64,000 bases of DNA. Origin: Ryuthela nishihirai (taxonomy: Eukaryota; Arthropoda; Arachnida; Araneae; Heptathelidae). Location: assembly GCA_038380435.1 (NCBI GenBank), contig JAWZYU010000028.1, positions 39,987,095 to 40,051,094 of the forward strand, written 5' to 3'. Numbering within the stretch: the stretch's first letter is position 1; each line of letters starts with the position of its first letter. The translations under genes and the position numbers were made by a program. Positions 32,600 through 42,771 of this stretch are shown piece after piece. Under the pieces are notes generated by a model. That model saw only the letters and a program-made list of their open reading frames with translations. It did not search any database and was not told where the DNA came from.

Positions 32600-34430
32600 A
32601 AATGGTGGGGGGGGGGGGGCTTTCTAAAATCCTAACTGATCGAGATATTTTAATATTTTTCCTATATTATAGGTATAGCTTGGTTGATACGTTGTGTTCT
32701 TTGTCTGATATATCTATCACATTTTTATCACGTTTCCTTTCAAAACGAGATAATAGTTTCGCTTTGTCGTGTCTGTCCGTCTGTAGACATCGAACTTTTT
32801 TGCTTATAGAGATAAATTCAAAAATTTTTTTTGTCTTGGATAGGTATTGACGAAATATTACGATATGCACTTTCCCAATCTCTCTAATGCTATAGGGGCG
32901 GGGGTGGCTCAGTCGGTAGCGCGCCAGGCTCGTAATCTGTAGTTCCCAGGTTCGAGTCCCAGCTGGGTCAGCGTTGAGATTTATCTCCGCAAAAATTCCC
33001 CGCCCTGCCCACGGTCAGTAGGGGACACCGATGGGCTTGGAAAGGCCGCCGTCCGTCGGATGGGACGTTAAGCCGTGGTCCCGTGTGCGGGAGAGCCATA
33101 CCCTGTGCACGTTAAAGAATACGCTGGATGGCCTTGACGAGAGGCTACCATCTGTCTCCCAACAGCTGTTCCAGTGGGTCCCCAACCTTCTCTGAATCTT
33201 CGGGGTCCATGTGACCTGGCCATTTAGCCCATGGTGTGCAAAAAAGTACCGCTCAGAGGTAAAACAACCCAACCCAACTCTAATGCTATAATTACGCCCA
33301 CTAGCGGTGGAAAAATTTCAAACGCATATTGCAAACGATGCATTTAGGCTAGAATTTTTCAATTTTGGTGGTGGAATGTGAAGGTCACGAAGTTTCTATT
33401 ACCAACAATGAGTTGACCCCTTAGACCGAGAGGGGGTAGGAAAAAACACCTCTTTAGTTTTAGCAGATCATTGTTGGTTTCTAGAGATAAATGGAAAATT
33501 CTTTTTCGGTCAGATAGGAACTGATAAAATATTATGATTCAAACTTCTTAAATCTTCCGAAAATCATAATTGCGCCCTCTAACGGTGGAAAAATTCGCAA
33601 ATTCCAAAATTTCAAGCAAATATTGCAAACGACGTTTTTAAGCTAGAAATTTTAAATTTTGTTGGTGGAATGTGAACTCTATGATATTTCAATTGGCAAC
33701 AATGAATTGACCTCTTAGACCCAGGAGGGGAGGGAACACAATTTTTTGTTTTAGCAGATAATTGTTTCTATTTAGAGACAAATAAAACAAATCTTTTTAC
33801 GGTTACATAGGAATTGATAAAATATTATGATTATCACTTTCGGAATCTTTCGGACACTATAATTGCGCCCTCTAACGGTGAAAAAGATTGAAAATTCCAA
33901 AATTTTAAGCGAAAATATTACAACAATGTATTAATGATAGAAATATGAACTTTTTGTGGTGGAATAGGAACGTCATGAAGCGTCCATTGGAAACAATGAA
34001 AACGATAAACAGAAAACTCCTTTTTAATTTGATTGGTATTAATGAAATATTGTAATTCGCCTTTTTTTCAAATACTTAGTAGTTTTAATATATATATCTT
34101 TACAGATCAGTAAATATGAAATTGTAGAGCTGTTATCGAGTTTTACAAATGATATTTTTTCAATAGAAATTTGAAAAATTAGTGATAGTTTTTAAAGGTA
34201 TTCCATTGACAGCAATAATCTACCACTTTTTTAAGAGAGGTGTGCGAAATGCAAATTTTTAGATTTAAGAATTAAAAGACGAATACTTTTATGTTGCATA
34301 ATTATTGATGAAATACTATTTGCATTTTCCCCATCATCCGTTGGTTCAAATTAAAACTTTTAAGGAATGAAACAATAGGTAAAGGAAAAACTTCTTTCTC
34401 TTTGAAAACGAGATTCTCATATGCGTCAGA
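32600..34430. repeat. Diverged ~280-bp tandem repeat
   Basis: TTGCGCCCTCTAACGGTG-type motifs recur at about 33291, 33569 and 33863, each followed by AAATATTGCAAACGA-like, GGTGGAATGTGAA-like and GATAAAATATTATGATT-like blocks in the same order. Partial units extend on both sides (32640-32880 and 33960-34370). A G-run lies at 32608-32619. Units are too diverged for recent homogenisation. Confidence 0.7.
32895..33277 (+). mobile_element. SINE-A with 13-bp TSD
   Basis: Full copy with a small deletion of the CCTCCCC part of the tail. Perfect TSD ctctaatgctata at 32882-32894 and 33278-33290. Confidence 0.92.
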
Positions 34431-34451
34431 GGCGATATGAATTCTCGGCAA

Positions 34452-36305
34452 TCAAAGGCATCAAGTTTCTTGTTATCCTGTTTACAAAGGGTTCATGTTT
34501 CGCTACCATAACTAACCTTAGAAAGAACCAATCTATCATACATCCTAATTTTAGTCTTTAGGTGTATACGCTTATTTTTCCACACTCTCCATAGATTCTT
34601 AAAAGTCCCAGCGGCAATCCCTATTCTTCTATTTATCTCATGCCGCACATCACCAGTATCTGTTACATAGCTCCCAAGATAATTAAACTGAGACACTTAC
34701 TGAAGAGTGCAGCTGTTCAAAGCAACTGAAGCACCATCTGTCGGACCAATTTTCATCACTTTAATTTTTTCCCTTTTTATCACCAAACCTACTCTATTAT
34801 CATTCTCATGAACAGCCCTAATGAAAGAATTCATCTCATCAACATCATTAGTCAACAGGACCAAATCATCTGCATAATCTAAATCAGAAATTTTGAAATC
34901 TCTAGACCATTTAAGGCCAAATTCTTTCCCATGCAAAGAATTTCGCATAACATAACCAATAACCAAACAAAGCAGAAAAGGAGACAAAATGCACACTTGT
35001 CTAACTCCACTACAATAGGCTCAGTCGGAAGCGCTCCAGGCTCGTAATCTGTAGTTCCCAGGTTCGAGTCCCAGCTGGGACAGCGTTGAGATTTATCTCC
35101 GCAAAATTCCCCGCCCTGCCCACGCTCAGTAGAGGATACTGATGGGCTTGGAAAGGCCGCCGTCCGTCGGATGGGACGTCAAGCTATGGCCTTGTGTGCG
35201 GGAGAGCCATACCCTGTGAACGTTAAAGAACATTCTGGATGGCCTTGACGGGAAGCTACCATATGTCTCCTAACAGCAGTTCCAGTGGGTCCCCTCCCCC
35301 AACCTTCTCTGAGCCTTCGGGGTCCATGTGACCTGGACATTTAGGGCGGGGGTGGCTCAGTCGGTAGCGCGCCAGGCTGTAATCTGCAGTTCCCAGGTTC
35401 GAATCCCAGCTGGGTCAGCGTTGAGATTTATCTCCGCAAAATTCCCCGCCCTGCCCACGGACAGTAGGGGACACCGATGGGCTTGGAAAGGCCGCCGTCC
35501 GTCGGATGGGAGGTTAAGCCGTGGCCCCGTGTGCGGGAGAGCCATACCCTGTGCACGTTAAAGAACACGCTGGATGGCCTTGACGGGAGGCTACCATCTG
35601 TCTCCCAACAGCTGTTCCAGTGGGTCCCCTCTCCCAACCTTCTCTGAGCCTTCGGGGTCCATGTGACCTGGCCATTTAGCCCATGGTGTGCAAAAAAAGT
35701 GCCGCTCAGAGGTAAAACAACCCAACCCAACCTGGACATTTAGCCCATTGTGTGCAAAAAAAGTGCGGCTCAGAGGTAAAACAACCTAACCCAACCCACT
35801 AGCATGCTAAACCAATCGCTGAAAGACGTACCAACTCTCACGCACGACTCAGTGTTATTATAGAGAGTTTTCATTTTAATAACTTATCAGGTATTCCATA
35901 TGATATAACAAACAAGCAACCACAAATTATGACGATCAGCAGAGTCAAAAGCCTTTTTTGAAATCTATAAAGCAAGCAACCACAGATTTCTGAGACTCAA
36001 CATTTCTCAAGAATCTGCCTAAGTGAAAATATTTGATCAATACATCCCCTACCACTTCTGAATCCACACTGTTCATCACGCAATTGCCTATCAACCAGAT
36101 TCTTAATTCTGTTAAGTATAATCATGCAAAGAACTTTACCTGAAACAGAAAGTAAACTAATTCCCCTATAATTATCACAAGAACTACGATCACTTTTTTA
36201 AAAAATTTGGATAATGACAGCTCTAATAAAATCCTTAGGAACAACAACTTTATCATAAAAAATATTTAAAATTTCAGTCAGCCACATGACAACACAAATG
36301 TTCCA
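34452..36305 (-). pseudogene. Second RTE-like LINE fragment, split by SINEs
   Basis: 34452-35010 encodes, on the minus strand, the region around YADDLVLLTNDVDEM and NYLGSYVTDTGDVRHEINRR, closely related to the LINE at 26.3 kb. After SINE-A insertions the upstream part of the reverse transcriptase resumes at about 35800-36305 with several frame breaks. No endonuclease part and no GAT tail are present. Confidence 0.8.
35016..35798 (+). mobile_element. SINE-A with a second SINE-A inside
   Basis: The outer copy (35016-35343 and 35730-35798) has a damaged head start. The inner full copy is 35344-35729 with a 13-bp TSD, acctggacattta (35331-35343 and 35730-35742), derived from the outer tail. Confidence 0.9.
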
Positions 36306-36530
36306 GAAGGAGGTGGGAAAATGCATTTTTAAAGAATATCTTTTGATTGGATAGGTATATATAATCTCTTTATATAATAATATAATATATTATATATTAT
36401 GTATATATAATCTCTTCATATAATAATATAATAATCTCTTTCGTCTACAGGTATTGATAAACTATTACGATGCTCATTTTTTGAATATGGTGGGAAATAT
36501 ATGGAAATTCAAAACAATTCAAACAAATAT
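36306..36530. repeat. AT-rich outlier of the ~280-bp repeat
   Basis: GGTATTGATAAACTATTACGAT and neighbouring text match the 33-kb repeat. It contains a TATATAAT-rich inverted stretch at 36360-36435. Confidence 0.5.
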
Positions 36531-36927
36531 TGGGTTGGGTTGTTTTACCTCTGAGCGGCACTTTTTTGCACACCATGGGCTAAATGGCCAGGTCACAAGG
36601 ACCCCGAAGGCTCCGAAAAGGTTGGGGAAGGGGACTCACAGGAACACCTATCGTCAAGGCCATTCAGAATGTTCTTTAACGTGCACAGGATATGGCTCTC
36701 TCACACATCTCACACACTCTCTCACACGTCGGATGGGACGTTAAACCGTGCCACGGTTTAACGTCCCATCCGACGGACGGCGGCCTTTCCAAGTGCATCG
36801 GTGTTTGCTACGGACCGTGGGCAGGGAGTTTTGCGGAGATAAATCTCAACGCCGGCCTAGGCGGGACTTAAACCTGGCATCTGCAGATTACGAGTCTAGC
36901 TCGCTACGGACTGAGCCACTCCCGACC
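36531..36927 (-). mobile_element. SINE-A, internally rearranged
   Basis: Tail and body with a deletion near 36650, then an inverted join at 36727-36775 where CGTCGGATGGGACGTTAAAC meets its own complement. The head ends GAGCCACTCCCGACCC. Confidence 0.8.
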
Positions 36928-36930
36928 CAG

Positions 36931-37342
36931 GGGGGCGGGGGGGGGGGGGGGGGGTGGCTCAGTGGGTAGCGCGCCAGGCTCGTAATCTGTAGTTCCCAGG
37001 TTCGAGTCCCAGCTGGGTCAGTGTTGAGATTTATCTCCGCAAAAATTCTCCACCCTGCCCACGATCAGTAGGGGACACCGATGGGCTTCGAAAGGCCGCC
37101 GTCCATCGGATGGGACGTTAAGCCGTGGCCCCGTGTGCGGGAGAGCCATACCCTGTGCACGTTAAAGAACACGCTGGATGGCCTTGACGGGAGGCTACCA
37201 TCTGTCTCCCAACAGTTATTCCAGTGGGTCCCCTCCCCCAACCTTCTCTGAGCCTTCGGGGTCCATGTGACCTGGCCATTTAGCCCATGGTGTGCAAAAA
37301 AGTGCCGCTCAGAGGTAAAACAATCCAACCCGACCCGACCAA
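36931..37342 (+). mobile_element. SINE-A with expanded G-run at its start
   Basis: A run of about 18 G precedes TGGCTCAG; otherwise a full copy ending AATCCAACCCGACCCGACC. It faces the minus-strand copy just upstream, head to head. Confidence 0.85.
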
Positions 37343-37475
37343 GGATACTTATGGGATTGGAAAGGCTAGCAGCTATTCAGTAGATCGCCTTCCTCCCAGA
37401 CTTCTCTGAGCCCTTGGGGTTCTTGTAACCTGCCCATTTAACCCATTGTGCGCACAAAATTACCGATCAGAAGAA
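37343..37475 (+). mobile_element. Old SINE-A remnant
   Basis: Text such as ACTTCTCTGAGCCCTTGGGG and CATTTAACCCATTGTG marks a heavily decayed plus-strand tail. Confidence 0.55.
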
Positions 37476-37732
37476 AAAAATAACGAACCCAAACTATAAA
37501 TTTGATATCGATGTTAAGAATGACTTCATGATCTTTCAATCAATATTAAGATATATAGATCAGACTGAAATCTTTACATCCAATCACATTTTTTTTCTCT
37601 TCTGAAAAGCTTATTTAAAAAGTTACCGAGCTCTGAAATGGGAATATTTCTAATAAAGCGGTCACAGAAAGAGTTCACCTGCGCTTCAAGTCTGAACTTC
37701 GCAAAGTATTTGAGTCTCAGCCGTTGCTAGTA

Positions 37733-38190
37733 CAGTCGTTCAAAAAAAGTATCCGAACACTAGGGTTGATTACAGAATTCAGAAAAAATATCTGGCAACG
37801 ATTTTTTTAGAGATTAGTGATCTGGCAACCTTCGTGTCACGTGATTACAGAATTCAGGAAAAATATCTGGAGCGTGTACAGTTGCTGTACACGCTCCAGT
37901 TACCGTTCACAGCAACTGGAGCGTGTGCAGTTACTGCACACGCTCCAGTTTGCTGTGAACGGTAACTGCACACGCTCAATATTTCCGTGAGTGAGCCCAC
38001 ACGATCTAGTATCAAAATAATATTCAGAAAAAATATATGGCAACGAATTTTTTAGAAATTAGTGACTGGCAACCTTCGTGTCACGTGACACGAAGGTTGC
38101 CAGTCACTAATTTCTAAAAAATTCGTTGCCATATATTTTTTCTGAATTCTGCAATCAACCGTAGCGTTCGGATACTTTTTTGGGCGACTG
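37733..38190. mobile_element. MITE-M composite with a perfect 126-nt palindrome
   Basis: Starts CAGTCGTTC after TA, passes through the hairpin module and linker, and ends GGGCGACTG before TA. Bases 38022-38147 are a perfect inverted repeat centred on CACGTG (63-bp arms). The left arm's outer ~50 bases, terminal repeat included, are deleted. Confidence 0.85.
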
Positions 38191-38985
38191 TACGTATCTT
38201 GAATGGGTGTTGTTATATAGGAGCAACACAGCGCGCAGTTTCTCTCGATCCGATCGATATATTTCGCAGGTAAGATCTCTCCTGATCTGCGCCGGAAATA
38301 AACTGGGAAGAGTTATCGCCCACAGAGAAGATGGGGAGGCAAGGGAAGAAAAGGTGAGATGCTCTTTTGACTGGCAGCAGACTTCATACATCTTATTTCA
38401 TCCTCTTTACACGACAGCACCTGAAGCAAGGAGAATTTCGTGGAACCGAAGGAATGGGACTATCTTTTTTGGGAAACTATAAAATGAGGATCGGTATGAA
38501 TTATGTTCTCAAGACGGTGTCTGATACTTTTCCGTGATGCTCCTTAGAGGTCTGCGCAAGTTCCTCGAGGGTTAATCGATGCAAGTGGGAAGAGGGAGAT
38601 CTTCCATCACTGGAGCTGGAAAGAAGAGCCGATGAAAGAAGATGGATGAGTTTGTTAATGTTGCTTTGCATAAGAGCAGAATTCGGGTGTCAGTTTCTGT
38701 CACTGGGGAATACTTCAGATTCGGATAATAAAGGAATCGAATGGTGCATTTTTTTTTAAAGTTGATTTATTGGTTTTTAAAGTTCAAGAGGTCAACGATA
38801 AACTTTTGAAACTGATAAAAAATGTTTTGGTAATGTTGTGGCAAAGTAATGACGGTTTCAGTCATACTGAAGAGTTCACGGAACTAGAAAGAAGTTTGTA
38901 ATTGAAAGAGGCCTAAACTCGAAAAGGTTTTCGATCTTGCAACATAAATCTCTCTTCCAAGAACGATATTAATAATGTGTTGTTA
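38191..38985. other. Unassigned sequence
   Basis: About 800 bases without recognised repeats. An AAG|GTGAGA donor-like site follows a purine-rich open stretch near 38350, but there is no recognisable protein. A missed 5' exon or UTR is possible. Confidence 0.3.
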
Positions 38986-39373
38986 GGGTTGGGTTGTTTT
39001 ACCTCTGAGCGGCACTTTTTTGCACACCATGGGCTAAATGGCCAGGTCACATGGACCCCGAAGGCTCAGAGAAGGTTGGGGGAGGGGACCCACTGGAACA
39101 GCTGTTAGGAGACAGATGGTAGCCTCCCGTCAAGGCCATCCAGCGTGTTCTTTAACGTGTACAGGGTATGGCTCTCCCGCACACGGGGCCACGGCTTAAC
39201 GTCCCATCCGACGGACGGCGGCCTTTCCAAGCCCATCGATGTCCCCTACTGACCGTGGGCAGGGCGGGGAATTTTTGCGGAGATAAATCTCAACTCTGAC
39301 CCAGCTGGGACTCGAACCTGGGAACTACAGATTACGAGCCTAGCGCGCTACCGACTGAGCCACCCCCGCCCCC
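38986..39373 (-). mobile_element. SINE-A, full length
   Basis: Near-consensus minus-strand copy ending CCACCCCCGCCCCC. Confidence 0.9.
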
Positions 39374-39710
39374 AGGTCGCAAGGACCCCAAGGGTAAGAG
39401 AAGGTTGGCCGAAGGGGACCCACTGGAGAGTTGTTGGGAGGCAGATGGTAGCCTCCCATCAAGACTATAAATAAAAAGTGTGTTCTTTAGCGTGTACTGG
39501 CGTATGACTCTCCTGCATACGGAGCCACGGTTTAACGTCACATCCGACGGACGGCGGCCTTTCCAAGATTATCGATGTCCCCTACTGACCGAGGGCAGGG
39601 CTGGGAGTTTTGGGGAGATAATCCTCAACGCTGATCCAGCTGGGACTCGAACCTGGGAACTGCAGATTACGAGCTTTTCTAGGTTCGAGTCCTGAGCCAT
39701 CTCCGCCCCT
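39374..39710 (-). mobile_element. Older SINE-A, tail start missing
   Basis: Begins in the tail at AGGTCGCAAGGACCCC directly after the previous copy and runs to GAGCCATCTCCGCCCC. It contains an extra AAATAAAAAG in the middle. Confidence 0.75.
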
Positions 39711-39785
39711 CTGAGGTTAAGAAAAAAGGTAATACCACTCTTTCCCGTCCTATTCACTAATCATTTAGTCAACAACCACAATCAT

Positions 39786-40135
39786 TGGCTCAATGGGTGG
39801 CGAGCCAGTCTTGTAATTTATAGTTCCGGAGTTCGAGCCTCAAGTGTGCCAGCTACTAAATTTATTTCCGATAACCTCCCCCTTCCCCCGTTCTCGATGA
39901 GAATGTGGACACCGATGGATTTGGAAAGACTGTCGGTCGAACGTTAAGTCGTGTCCCCATGTGCACGAGAGGCATATCCTGTCCACTTAAAGAACACAAC
40001 AGGTGACCTTGACAAGAGGCTAACAGTCCAAGGGGGGGGGGATTCTTCGACACCTTCTCTGAACCTTTAGGGCATATGCGACTTGGCCATTTAGCCCACT
40101 GCACAAAAAATGGCTGCTCAGAGGTAAAACAAAAC
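39786..40135 (+). mobile_element. Old SINE-A
   Basis: A worn head (GGCTCAATGGGTGGCGAGCC, GAGTTCGAGCC) and body lead to a tail with a G-run and GAGGTAAAACAAAAC. Confidence 0.7.
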
Positions 40136-40179
40136 CAGTAGCGATAGTACACGAGGAGCAGGGGTTGATTCAGCAGGTG

Positions 40180-40565
40180 GGGGCGGGGGTGGCTCAGTCG
40201 GTAGCGCGCCAGGCTCGTAATCTGTAGTTCCCAGGTTCGAGTCCCAGCTGGGTCAGCGTTGAGATTTATCTCCGCAAAATTCCCCGCCCTGCCCACGGTC
40301 AGTAGGGGACACCGATGGGCTTGGAAAGGCCGCCGTCCGTCGGATGGGACGTTAAGCCGTGGCCCCGTGTGCGGGAGAGCCATACCCTGTGCACGTTAAA
40401 GAACACGCTGGATGGCCTTGACGGGAGGCTACCATTTGTCTCCCAACAGCTGTTCCAGTGGGTCCCCTCCCCCAACCTTCTCTGAGCCTTCGGGGTCCAT
40501 GTGACCTGGCCATTTAGCCCATGGTGTGCAAAAAAGTGCCGCTCAGAGGTAAAACAACACAAACA
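40180..40565 (+). mobile_element. SINE-A, reference-quality copy
   Basis: A box TGGCTCAGTCGG at 40190-40201 and B box GGTTCGAGTCC at 40234-40244 match RNA polymerase III internal promoters, so this family is tRNA-derived. The body runs from GAGATTTATCTCCGC to GTGCACGTTAAAGAACAC; the tail from GCTGGATGGCCTTGACGGG to GAGGTAAAACAAC. TSD attcagcaggtg at 40168-40179 and 40566-40577. The partner LINE supplying retrotransposition functions is not identified in the window. Confidence 0.93.
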
Positions 40566-40625
40566 ATTCAGCAGGTGTTGACTAAGTCTGTAGTACATGA
40601 AGAACATGGTTGACAGCAGGTAGTA

Positions 40626-41403
40626 CAGTCGCTCAAAAAAGTATCCGAACACTATGGTTGATTACAAATTCAGAAAAAATATCTGTCAACGATTTTTTTA
40701 GAGATTAGTGATCTGCCAATCTTCGTGTCACGTGATTACAGAATTCAGGAAAAATATCTGGAGCGTGTACAGTTGCTGTACACGCTCCAGTTACCGTTCA
40801 CAGCAAACTAGAGCGTGTGCAGTTGCTGTACACGCTCCAGTTACCGTTCACAGCAAACTAGAGCGTGTGCAGTTACTCTACACGATCCAGTTTGCTGTGA
40901 AAGGTAACTGCACACGCTCCAGTTACCGTTCACAGCAAACTAGAGCGTGTGCAGTTACTCTACACGATCCAGTTTGCTGTGAACGGTAACTGCACACGCT
41001 CAATATTTCCGTGAGTGTGCCCACACGATCTAGTATCAAAATAATACGACCACCTACAGTCGCTCAAAAAAATATCCGAACACTATGGTTGATTACAGAA
41101 TTCAGAAAAAATATCTGGCAACGATTTTTTTAGAGATTAGTGATCTGGCAACCTTCGTGTCACGTGATTACAGAATTCAGGACAAATATCTGGAGCGTGT
41201 GCAGTTACTGCACACGCTCCAGTTTGCTGTGAACGGTAACTGCACACGCTCAATATTTCCGTGAGTGAGCCCACACGATAATGACTTCGTGTCACGTGAC
41301 ACGAAGGTTGCCAGATCACTAATTTCTAAAAAAAATCGTTGCCAGATATTTTTTCTGAATTCTGTAATCAACCATAGTGTTCGGATACTTTTTTGAGCGA
41401 CTG
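40626..41403. mobile_element. MITE-M composite cluster
   Basis: Bounded by TA-CAGTCGCTC and GAGCGACTG-TA. Repeated hairpins use GCGTGTGCAGTTGCTGTACA and CAGTTACCGTTCACAGC. A second CAGTCGCTC start lies near 41057 after the GACCACCTA linker. Confidence 0.85.
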
Positions 41404-41477
41404 TACATGAGGAGCATGGGCACTCAGCAGGTAGTACATGAGGAACGTGGGTTGACTCAACAGGTAGTTCATAAGGA

Positions 41478-42345
41478 AGGGGTTTGACTCAGTCGGTACT
41501 ATATGGGTTCTTAATCTGATGTTCCCAAGCTTAAAGTCTGCAATCCCTAAGTTAAGATTTTCTCCATCAATCTTCATTATGCTCTTGGTGAGAAAGGGGA
41601 CACTGATGGGCTGGTGAAGAGAACAGTTTAATAAATGGGATGTTAAATCTTGACTTCCTCTATAGGAACCCTATGCTCTCTATGCACAATAAAGAACACG
41701 CTGGTTGGTAGTGATGGAAGTCTGCAATCTGTCCCAGTAAGTTGGGGGCGGGGGTGGCTCAGTCCGTAGCGCGCCAGGCTCGTAATCTGTAATTCCCAGG
41801 TTCGAGTCCCAGCTGGGTCAGTGTTGAGATTTATCTCCGCAAAAATCCCCGCCCTACCCACAGTCAGTAGGGGACACCGATGGGCTTGGAAAGGTCGCCG
41901 TCCATCGGATGGGACGTTAAAGCCGTGACCCAGTGTGCGGGAGAGCCATACCCTGTGCAAGTTAAAGAACACGCTGGATGGCCTTGACGGGAGGCTACCA
42001 TCTGCCTCCCAACAGCTGTTCCAGTGGGTCCCCTCCCCCAACCTTCTCTGAGCCTTCGGGGTCCATGTGACCTGGCCATTTAGCCCATGGTGTGCAAAAA
42101 AGTGCCGCTCAGAGGTAAAACAACCCAACGTTAAAGAACACGCTGGATGGCCTTGACGGGAGGCTACCATCTGTCTCCCAACAGCTGTTCCAGTGGGTCC
42201 CCTCCCCCAACCTTCTCTGAGCCTTCGGGGTCCATGTGACCTGGCCATTTAGCCCATGGTGTGCAAAAAAGTGCCGCTCAGAGGTAAAACAACCCAACCC
42301 AGTAAGTTGTCCAGTAAGTCGTCGTTCTAAGCTCCTGGGGTCTTT
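41478..42345 (+). mobile_element. Old SINE-A hosting a younger insertion
   Basis: A decayed head (GACTCAGTCGGTACTATATG) and body are followed, after the inner element, by a worn tail (GGGGTCTTTGTGACC, AAAATGGCTTCTGAAAGG to about 42400). Confidence 0.65.
41744..42297 (+). mobile_element. SINE-A with duplicated tail and TSD
   Basis: One head and body, then two tails joined by CAACCCAACGTTAAAGAACA near 42130. TSD cccagtaagtt at 41733-41743 and 42298-42308 brackets both tails. Confidence 0.92.
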
Positions 42346-42408
42346 GTGACCTTGTTCTTTTGTGTGCTAAAAAATGGCTTCTGAAAGGTAAAACCAAACC
42401 TTGTCAGG

Positions 42409-42760
42409 AAAAAAATGTCAATCAGAAAAGAAAAAGCGAACTTTCCATTGACGAAGTAATAAGAGACCTTAATCAGAAAACCGAAGTGGCGTTATCGCGC
42501 GGATATTGCTACTCAGTGTCAGCTGTCAAGCTTCAATGCTATTGAATTCTTTCCTCTTCAAGCAGTTCTACTTGAGCGACAATCTGTCGCGCTCCATAGA
42601 AAATAAATCAGTTTTCTGATGTAGGGCTGACTTTGCGTGAAGTGTAAAGAAGGGTAATGCACATCAGGAGAAAGAAAACAGAGCAATGATGGGGATTCTT
42701 GTTACACAGAAGCTGTTGTGATGGACAGTGAAATGAAGAGAAGTTGCGCTTCGAAACTGA
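42409..42760. other. Unassigned sequence
   Basis: No recognised repeat. The short open frame at 42360-42545 starts inside the old SINE and has no known domain. Confidence 0.35.
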
Positions 42761-42771
42761 GGATGGAAAAG

